Origin: Saccharina japonica
Lineage: Eukaryota; Sar; Phaeophyceae; Laminariales; Laminariaceae
NCBI GenBank assembly: GCA_008828725.1
Contig: MEHQ01004134.1
Span: 771,588 to 835,587 of the forward strand
Length of the DNA: 64,000 nucleotides
Reading direction: 5' to 3'
Below, piece by piece: positions 46,151 to 56,100 of the stretch; position 1 is the stretch's first letter; every line of letters starts with the position of its first letter. The translations under genes were made by a program, and so were the position numbers. The notes below the pieces were generated by a model. That model did not search any database and had not been told where the DNA came from. It saw only the letters and a list, made by a program, of their open reading frames with translations.

Positions 46151-46532
46151 TACAGTAGAGGTATACCTTTTTCTGGCTGAAAAGGTTTATGAATAGTCGG
46201 GCCCCTTATAACCCAAAATAATCGGTCTTTCATTCTTGTGTTCCAATCATTTTTTGGATATTGTTCATCGGGTACGTAGTATAGCACTTTTACTTTCCTC
46301 CAAAATGAGTTTTTTACTTAGTGTTAGTATATATTACTTACTATTAGTATGTATTACTTACTATTAGTATATATTACTTGCTATTAGTATATATTAATTA
46401 CTATCAGTATATATTACTTACTATTAGTATATATATTACTTACTACTAGTATATATTACTTACTGTTAGTATGCAGCTCCTCAAGTGAGGAGCCTCATAA
46501 AAGTCTGTAACATGGTGCCCACATCTACCGTA
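46151..46532. mobile_element. MITE family Q copy 3 with internal tandem array
   Basis: The left end is TACAGTAGAGGTATACC and the right end GGTGCCCACATCTACCGTA. A 20-bp unit close to ATTACTTACTATTAGTATAT is repeated about seven times at 46315-46468. The family palindrome CTCCTCAAGTGAGGAG follows the array. Confidence 0.75.
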
Positions 46533-46729
46533 TATGCCATGCGTCAATAGTGGCATCTGACGTGCGCTTCCCTTTAATCGCGCCGGTGTAACTCGGGTTC
46601 ATGGATTGGCTGTCGTGTTTTTTATCGTGAAACGTGCGCGATGGGGGCAATTTTACGTACTTCTGAGTCACAACACGTAGAACGTACGAAAGCAGACACA
46701 AATTACAAGTGGTCCAGACGGACGCCCCC
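46533..46729. other. unassigned stretch
   Basis: Nothing recognised. Confidence 0.4.
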
Positions 46730-46935
46730 CCCCGCTGCACAATATGGGCGTAAACCAATATTGAGCAGACATTGAACCATGTAACACACCATTCATTGCT
46801 GGGAGTGCCGGATCGAGAGGTTGTTGAGAGGTTGTTGACAGCTTCATGGGGTTTTCTACGTTGCCCAATGTCTCCACAAGGTTACGTTTACCCCCGCTTT
46901 TTTATGAAAGGGGAATATGCCAGGCCACCTTTGAA
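46730..46935. repeat. family S repeat, copy 1
   Basis: CCCCCCCGCTGCACAATATG leads into GGGCGTAAACCAATATTGAG, and downstream GTTACGTTTACCCCCGC and GCCAGGCCACCT appear. All have counterparts in the same order at 62130-62330. Confidence 0.65.
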
Positions 46936-47186
46936 AATAGTATTGCGCCCACACTATGTATAGTGCTCTATATACATACGTCAACACAGCAACACACCCT
47001 AGCTAGGTTTAGGGTCGGAACTTCGATTTCGACCTCCAACTCTGCCCCCCCCCTCTCTTCGCCTTCACCAACGTGTTCACGTTCTCGCCGCGCGTGGCGG
47101 TAATCGTGTGTGCTTCGCCCAATATCTCGTCTGCTATTTGTGATTGAAGGAGGTACCGGTGAGCACAGCCTCCCGAGCACGCCCAG

Positions 47187-50100
47187 ATGGAAGCTAGTAA
47201 TGCCGACATGGCCCCGGTAGCCGAGGCCCCTGTTGACCAGAGGGAGAGGATGGCCAAGGTGGCGCGGGATCACTACGACTCCGACGACATCTTCAACTAC
47301 TGCCAACAGGTTAAGCTACTGACAGGGCAACAGCACCAAGCAAAAGGGCCGTGCTGTGGTAGGGCTTGCAAATAAGGGGTTGCAATTAGGGGTTGAAATT
47401 TTGGGTTGCAATTAGGGGCTGCAAGTAGGGGTTGCAATTAGGGGTTGCACTTAGGGGTTGCAGTTAGGGGTTACATTAGGGGGTGAAAATAGGGGTTGCA
47501 AATAGAGGTTGCAACTAGAGGTTGCAACTAGAGGGTGCAATTAGGGAGTGCATTTTTGAGACCAATCATTGATAATTTCTCACTGACGGGGCTCCTCAAC
47601 CATTGCGACTTCTAAGATACCCAATCAATGTGTTTTGGATCCGTCGGGTATGCTGCATAAAATATCCGTTAGATACCTACGTAGCCGTTGGGATAGTTCT
47701 GTCGGGTCATTAGAATCAATTTTATTTCTCCTCGTCGGTTGTTAGGTGCCTTACTATTAGTACAGAGCCTTGGAAAAAGTGAAGGGGTACAGTAGTAGTC
47801 CCTCTATAGTGCCGGTATGCGCCAGTCGGCATAACCGGCACTATATCGGTCACCGGCACTACTCAGCACACCGCCACACTGGTCAAACCCATCTGTGCCC
47901 AGCGATTCCACAAGCACTATAGTGGGCAACCGGCACTACTCAACCGGCCCTATAGAGGGATCGCCTACTACTGTACCCCTATCTCGTATCGCAGCATGCC
48001 TCCAAACGCGTGCGTACAACAGGACACCCGCACGTACAAACAAACGTAAATGGCGCAGTTTGTGGCGGAAGCGTCACTCTCAATACCCTCCGTGAACTTG
48101 GAAGGTCAAACCACCAGTTGTAGTACAGTAGTTGCAAGCAACAGCACCACTGAATCAATTGTGACACGCCAACCTTATCACACGCTTGAACCCCCCCTGC
48201 CCTACCTCCTCCTTTTCCGACCCTTATGCTGTGTATATGTACCTTCAGGTGTGGGGAGGAGAGTACATCCATGTGGGCGTGTACACCAAGTTTGAGGGCG
48301 AAGACAATAACCTGAAAGGAGTGCAGAGGATAGCCAAGGCCAGCTCGATCAACACGGAGATGCTTCTCTCTCTGTGCTTCCCAGGCGGCAACGACGGTGG
48401 TGACAGTTTGCCAGCTTCGGACAAGTGCACCCTCATGGACATGGGCGCCGGGCTCGGAGGGACGGCGAGAGTGGCCGTCAAGGAGTACGGCTGTGATGTG
48501 AGTAGGGGGGAGTTTCGTGCATGGCTTATTGCTGGTTTTCGTCTCCGGAGCATGCATACCGTATATACCGGCACTATAAAGGGATCACTACCACTGTGCC
48601 TCACATGACGAGCGCTGGCCTGCCTGTACGCACCCTCTCCCACAAGGGCCACTCTGATAGCAATGCTAACCTCAACCCGATGGTGAGGATCCCCTCCCAT
48701 TTTTTTATTGTCCATGTATTATCTTCGCCATTCCTTTATCTCTCCTTCCTAGTCGTAACTCAGATCCGGGGTCACAGAGTAGACTCTTCTCCCTCCTCCC
48801 CCACTACGGTTCTTGCCTTGCATGTTTATCGCGATAATATTTCAGCACTTTCTTCCCTCGTCGACTTGCGTCGGATTCCGCCTACCCACCCCACGAAGGC
48901 GCTCTCAGCAATTGGTTCCTTTTTTATATTTTCAACTAAAGTTTAAATCTCTCACCACGGTGGGATTTGAACTCGGGTACCAATGCTAGTAGTCTTTGAA
49001 GCTGACCACTACTCTACCGGGGCGACCGGTGGTACTATATATACACCGATAACGAGCAAATACTGCTGTGGTAGATAACTCCAAAAATGGGTCCCAAGAA
49101 TGGTTGGGTATAGTCTGTCAGTCGAGAAGCTTCCCGTCGTTCATATGCAAGTAAGTCCACCTCACAAGCGGTTTGGTTCTTGGTAAGGAGGATGCAGCTC
49201 GCCCTTCATGCGACTCGCCTCCAACACCTCACGGCGCTTCGCGTTTGGAACAAGGAAATGTCTGCCTTCTGGTTGGTGAGAACCGAACGTGCTCCGTTCC
49301 CGACATTGTAGGGAGGCGAGGGTCTATTGTAGTACGACTAGTGTACAGCCATGCACGACATACATATTATTAATAGTACACTCCCACCCCATCACTCTCA
49401 AATCTCAAAGGTGCGAGCCTCAAAGAAACCTCTCTGCAGTGCCGTGCGGGGCTCATCCCATATTATTATTAGGGGTTACACACGTGGTTTAGCTCAAGAT
49501 TTTCTGACAGCCTATTATTACGGGATACCATAGTAAACACTAGTAAATAGGACTGAATAGGACCTGCGGTATATACGAAAACCTGCAGATTAACCATGTT
49601 TTACTAACAAGTTTTGGGTCCTATTTACTATGGTCCCCCCTAATAGTATACTCGTCAAGTGAGCATCTATCTACAGTACCGGTCAGTAGATATCACACTT
49701 TTTTCTACAATACAGTGGAATGTTTTTTTCAGGACAATTTTATAGCGCAATGGAAATGGTTTGTCAGGTTGGGCGAACAAATGGCTTCGAATTCATGTTT
49801 CGGGGTGAGGTATGGTATGGTATGGTACGGTATAATATGATATTGAGTTCCTCGTGTGAGGAGCTGAGACAATAAGACAACACCCTTATAATGCAACACC
49901 CCTATCCATGGGCATTGCTCAATATATATACATACGTAAAGAGCGGGAGGGGGGGGCATACATAGAGCGTGAAAGCGGGATGCGGGAAGAGGACAAGAAG
50001 GAAGATACAGACAAATACACAGGAACGCATACAGAGCGAGGGACAGAGAATGACGCGAATAAATGGTTGGGCATAGATTGCACAAACAAGAAGCCTCGGT

Positions 50101-53100
50101 CACCACCCCCCTCCCCCTCTTACTGCTACAGCTTCGACTACGTTTTTTTGTCTGGGTATTGGAAAAGTGTTGAAATTGCCTCAACCTGGCGAAGGTATAA
50201 TATGACCAATTTCGTAGCGTACCTTTAAATGTAACGCCTTGTTTTGCGGCACCGACCATGATATATTATATGTGCGCAAAATCCAAATATGTCTCCCTAC
50301 CTACTATAGATACCCGTTGACGTCAAACCCACCCCCCCGAAACAACATGCAAAACCCAACCCGCCACACCATAAATTAAATTAACTCATTGAAGCTGTCA
50401 TCCATGTGCAAGTCCGCCTCACAAGCGATTCTTAGTAGGATTTAGCTCACCCTTCATGCGACTCGCCCAACACCTCGCGGCGTTTCGCGCTTGGTGCTAG
50501 CAACGTCTCCCTGGTCGGTGAAAACCCGACATGCTCCGTCCCGGTATTGTAGGGATCCGAGGGTCTATGGTCATGCATGCGACTACGGCCATGCATGAAA
50601 ATGAAGTACCCCCCCCACCCCTATAAATATATGATATATTTATAGGTTGGGTTGGCGTCGGTTGGCAACGACGCTGTAAAACACGCCACTCGCTGCGTGA
50701 GCTAGACAACCAGGGTGCCGTTTTTTTTTTTTTTTGGCGGTCACCAAAGCTGGCGGTCGAGTAGATATTTGTGCGGGGTGGAGAACCTTTGCTCCGCACA
50801 AGGGGAATGGTCGTACACGTAGTGTTAATATGGTAAGGCGTCCGCGAGGCAGTTACATAGTAAAACCCATTGCTGTCTCCCGAAGTGGCCACACCAGAAA
50901 TTAAATTAACTCATTGAAGCTGTCGTCCATATGCAAGTCCGCCTCAGAGGCGGTTCTTAGCAGGATGCAGCTCACCCTCCATGCGACTCGCCCAATACCT
51001 CACGGCGTTTCGCGCTTGGTGCAAGCAATGTCTGCCTGGTTGGTGAAAACCCAACGCGCTCCGTCCCGGCATTGTAGGGATGCGAGGGTCTATGGTCATA
51101 TGACTACGGCCGTGCACAACATGAGTACACCCCCCCCCCCCCCCCCCCCGCTAGCTAACAGGGTGCCTTTTTTTTTTTTTTTTTTGGCGGTCACCAAAGC
51201 TGGCGGTCGAGTAGATCATTTGTGCGGGGTGGAGAACCTTTGTCTGCACAAGGGGAATGGTCGTATCACGTAGTGTTAATATGGTAAGGCGTCCGCGAGG
51301 CAGTTACATAGTAAAACCCATTGCTGTCTCCGGAAGTGGCCACACCAGAAATTAAATTAACTCATTGAAGCTGTCGTCCATATGCAATCCGCCTCAGAGG
51401 CGGTTCTTAGCAGGATGCAGCTCACCCTCCATGCGACTCGCCCAATACCTCACGGCGCTTCGCGCTTGGTGCAAGCAATGTCTGCCTGGTTGGTGAAAAC
51501 CCAACGCGCTCCGTCCCGGCATTGTAGGGATGCGAGGGTCTATGGTCATATGACTACGGCCGTGCACACATGAGTACACCCCCCCCCCCCGCTGTCCCCG
51601 CGTGCACACCCCTTCCAAGGTGATTTGCATCAACATCTCCAAGAGGCAGAACGACCTGAACATCTCCCTGAACAAGGCGGCTGGCCTGGAGGCCAAGATC
51701 AGTGTCCCCGGAGAGAAATCCTTCTTCGACACTGGCCTGCCGGACTCGAGCTGTGACGTCGTCTGCTCTCAGGACGCGTTTTGTCACGCGGGGTCGGAGC
51801 GGCACAGGGCGCTAGCGGAGGCGGCTCGCTTGCTCAAGCCGGGGGGTAGGCTGGTGTTCACGGACTTCATGCAGACCGAGGAGGCTGACGACAAGGACTT
51901 GGAAGTGGTGAGCCGTGCGGGGGGGGGGGGGGAAGGTGGATGAAGCGGCGGATCGGGGTTTGGCGCGAGAAAGTATACCGAATGGAATACGGCAGTCTCC
52001 TACAGGCGATCCGATAGGCTATCCAGTTTTCCATGGGACGATTCCATGGAATATCCCGTTTCCCATGCGACGATTCCACGGAATATCCAATTTCCCATGG
52101 GACAGTTCCATGGAATATCCAGTTTCCCATGAGGCGATCCCATAGAATATCCAGTTTCCCATGGGACGATCCCATATAATATCCAGTTTCCCATGGAACG
52201 ACCCCGTGGGATATCTAGTTTCCCATAGAATATCCAGTTTCCCATGGGACGATCCCATATAATATCCAGTTTCCCATGGAACGACCCCGTGGGATATCTA
52301 GTTTCCCATGGGATATCCAGTTTCCCACGGGACGATCCCATAGAATACCCACCCATAGGACGATCCCATATTATATCCATTATTTCATGGGACGATCCCA
52401 TGGGATATCCAGTTTCCCACGGGACGATCCCAAAGAATATCCAGTTTCCCATGGGACGATCCCATATAGAAAATATCCGGTTTCCCATGGGACGACCCCA
52501 TGGGATACCCAGTTTCCCATGGGGCGATCCCATGGAATATCCAGTTCCAACGGGGCAAACCCATATATAGAATATCCAGTTTCCCATGGGACGATCCCGT
52601 TGAATACCCAGTTTCCCATGGGAGAAATCCGTGGAATATCCCGTGATTATTCCACGAACCCATGGGATATACCGGGGGCTGTGGTAAAATCCAGAGCCAG
52701 GGTCGCAAAGCGATGATGGGAGATAGTCACGTGTGCGTGCATCCCAACGGTGTGCTCCTACTCCGCGCTTTGTTCGCCACTTCTCTGCAGCGCAACGTTG
52801 AGAATCGTTGATGTATGATTACGTACGGTCGAGACGAAGAGGCTATCCCTGCTTTACCGTCCTTGCCGGAAGCTGGAAGGGTGCCCTTGTGTTTTCCCTG
52901 GGCGGGCAGGGTGGGGGGCGTACTCATTTGTTGCTTGTCTTGGTCATTTGACCGTTGATCACGCATTCCTTTCGAGACGGAGCAGGGGGGTCATCTTTGG
53001 TGTCCGATACAGGTGGTCCGATGTGTCTATCCTCTGCCGGCGTAACGACAATACTTATATATGGGCTTGTCGTTTTTGTTCGGGTGGTGTTTTTACCCCC

Positions 53101-56100
53101 TTGAGAGGGGAAAAGGTTGACGACGAACAAGTGGCGCTTACAGCTGTAGTAGTAACTTAACGGCCACTGCTATCTGATTGGGTGGGGGGCGATGTGATAA
53201 AATGGTTGGCGCCCGCAGAGGTACAACGCAAGGAGGAGTCGTACGGCACGGATTTTCCCCGTCCGTGCTGCTATCATACTTCGTATACACTCACGCTGCT
53301 TGCAGACGGCTGACTTTCACCAAATGCTGATCATTGGTACTATTACGAGGGACCATAGTAAACACTAGTAAATAAGACCAAATATTGTTAATAAAAGTAG
53401 GGAAATATCTAGGTTTTTGTGTCTTTCGTAGGTCCTCTTTACTAGTGTTTACTATGCTCCACCGTAATAGGTGTTTGTTCGCCTATCCATTAAACAGGGG
53501 GGTAACACCGCGGTCTGTGCTTTTTTATTGAGCGTTTGCTCCCTAAATCGGGTTTGAATCGCCGCCGGAGCATGCCAACAAGGGGGGGGGGGGGGGGATA
53601 CGCGGCCGGGGGGGGTTACTGGCAGCATATGTTTAGTGTGTAGTCGTTCTTGCGTGAAACTAAGCGTAGTGCGGCATTAGAGCTCAGAGCACTACTCGCA
53701 GTTTTCTAGGAGCTTGCCTTTCGAGGCGCGAATCCCGACCTTGGCTTGTTTCTTGCAAAGGACCCGTGCTACGATAAAGACGGCACTTTTTGGCTCACAC
53801 GTTTTCTGAAATGGCGGGGCTCCCTATAACCCAAACTCGTCACTTTCGAGTTTTTCTTGTGTTGCACTATTTATCATTGTACGGTTACAGTAGTGTGATG
53901 TGGTGCTCTAGGGCTATATAATGGTTGAAATATAAGTGTACAGGTGAAAACCCTTGTGGCACCCTAATATTATTCTCGTGTACTGAAGTTTTCCTTGGTA
54001 GGTCAGATAGGCAGTAGCATCGAGGCTTCGTAAGCCCATAGGAATATTCTGAGTATCGGAGTATTCCTAACGACGAGAGAACCCGCAGACTTAGCTCTTA
54101 GAATTCCACAAGATTGATATTTCCCCTTGGGTATGATTGGTATTACCCCTTGGGCATGATAAGACGATCACTCAGGAACAGCTAAGCACCGTGGGAAAGT
54201 TCCCTGGGCTACTGCAGTAGCGATCCGGCCAACGGGCTGTTAGCGGGAGAACTAGCGTAATCACCCGACTAGCGGGCTGTTGGCGAGATATCTGCTGTCA
54301 AGCAGGGCCTCCTTTAGCCTCGCCCATCCTTTCAGTCTCCTTCTCTCCTCCGGTTCCATCTATCTTCTGGTATCTTCTGGTTCCCCAGCTTTTAGCTGTT
54401 TTGGTTTCCATCGTCTGCGGTTAAATTGTATCAAAACAAGAGGTTTCCTATCCTAAAGAGAAGCTGTGATTCCTAGCCAGCAAAGATAATTCCTGCGTCA
54501 CTTCCATCTTACATATATATATATCTCGGCACCGCTTCACACTTACCTGGAGATCACCCCCGCAGCGGGACGGCCTCTTCAAGAAGAGGCCACTTCACAT
54601 TTGACGAGGGAAAAGTCAAGCAGGAGGTGTCCCCGGCGAGCATACAGGCAGTGTCCCCGGCGAGAATACCTCCTGCTTGACTTTGCCCTCTTCATGTGGA
54701 GTGCCCCCTTCCTGATGAGGCAGTCCCGCTGTGGGGGTGATCTCGAGATCCCCCACAAGGGTGTCAGCGTTGGAGGTGTCGCCCTGGGCTTCGCGGAGGG
54801 ACCTTGCGGCGTACCTCCTCGTTTCGTGGGGCGTGGGTGGGTGTGCCAGCCATGTTGGGAGAAGAAATTTGTCGGCCGTGTAGGTGTTGGGATCCGAGAG
54901 GCCAATGCTTGCACTGGGGCAGAGGTGGATTGGGTGGAGGCCGGGGTCGCTGAAGTCGACCATGACTGTTCATCGGGGTAGCATTTTCGTTTGTCTCCTT
55001 TACTTTCTATTAGTATAGATTACTTACTATTATAATAGATTACTTACCAATAGTATAGATTACTTACTATTAGTATATATTACTTTCTATTAGTGTATAT
55101 TACTTACTATTAGTGTATATTGCTTACTATTAGTATATACTACTTACTATTAGTATAGAGCTCCTCAAGTGAGGAGCTTCAGGAAAAACAATGGTTGGTG
55201 CACCTCTACCGCGTAGGTTTACTAGGAGATGCGGCGTAATAAGAGCGACACGGCAGACAAGGTGGGCGTACTACCGCATACCTGGTGTATCGATAACGAT
55301 GGCGTCTCGACCGTGGCTAGCGTCCTAGTCTTAGAGCGCGAGGAGACCGAGATGCCCGCCCATCTGTGCGACTAACCCTCGAAACCCCTCCCCTGAAATA
55401 TCTGTCAGTCGGTTTTGTGGGCCCTATAAACCATGCTATTATCTTCATGCGAACCGCGCTTGCTGTTTTATAAGGTGTGCAAGCCCCATAGCATGGAAAA
55501 CATGGCCACAGTAAGTTCCTACAAGCAGTGCGGCGAGGAATACGGCCTCGAGTTCGTCGAGTTCGTCGACCTCATCGAAAACTTCCCCATGCACTTCACA
55601 GCGGTGAGCATCCCCCCCCTTGCCCCCCGCGTGACTTTGTTGCGGTGGGTAGTGTCCAGAAGCGTGTCACGGTATGTAGAGGCAATAGCAGCCCTGATTG
55701 ATTCGGAGGCTATCGACTGGTGCTACAGTTTGCTTCTGGGTCCTACGTTTGTTGGCATTGGTACTGTGTTGAGCCTTTTGTTCTGGCGGTATGCACACTA
55801 GGAGCATTGCCCGTCGTGTTCTTAGTTACTCTGTGCCAGTAAACTTATCTGTATGTCCAATGTTTAGTGAAGAAGTGATTAATAAGCCACTCGCCTGGGT
55901 GGCGTGAACGCGGTGGCGAAAATGGGCGTGACCTCCCTACCGTAGCAGCAGTCTATCATACTCATGTGAGGACCTCTATTCTACCGGTATACGCCACTCT
56001 TTACTACAGCAGTAGCAGGTCACTCAAAAAACGAGTTTTGATAAAAGGCTAAAACACCTATAACTCTAACCCAACGTTCACGGTACGTACTTCACGAGCG

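Larger units (their letters stand above)
53768..55216. mobile_element. MITE family Q copy 4, split by a later insertion (intron 3)
   Basis: The left part (53768 to about 53886) has GCTACGATAAAGACGGCACT and CACTATTTATCATTGTACGG. The right part (about 54956-55216) resumes at GACCATGACTGTTCATCGGG, aligned with copy 2, then a 20-bp tandem array (55004-55155), the palindrome CTCCTCAAGTGAGGAGC and GGTGCACCTCTACCGCGTAG. About 1.07 kb of unrelated sequence lies between. Confidence 0.75.

Noticed and set aside
48950-49032. tRNA gene on the minus strand
   Set aside because: A-box and B-box-like words are present, but the T stem and acceptor stem do not pair, and the sequence recurs with a shared 250-bp body. 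It is a SINE head.
52000-52716. Long frames on both strands with MGNWIFHGIVPWETGYS-like repeats
   Set aside because: They lie wholly within the 32-bp minisatellite inside a methyltransferase intron, in both orientations.
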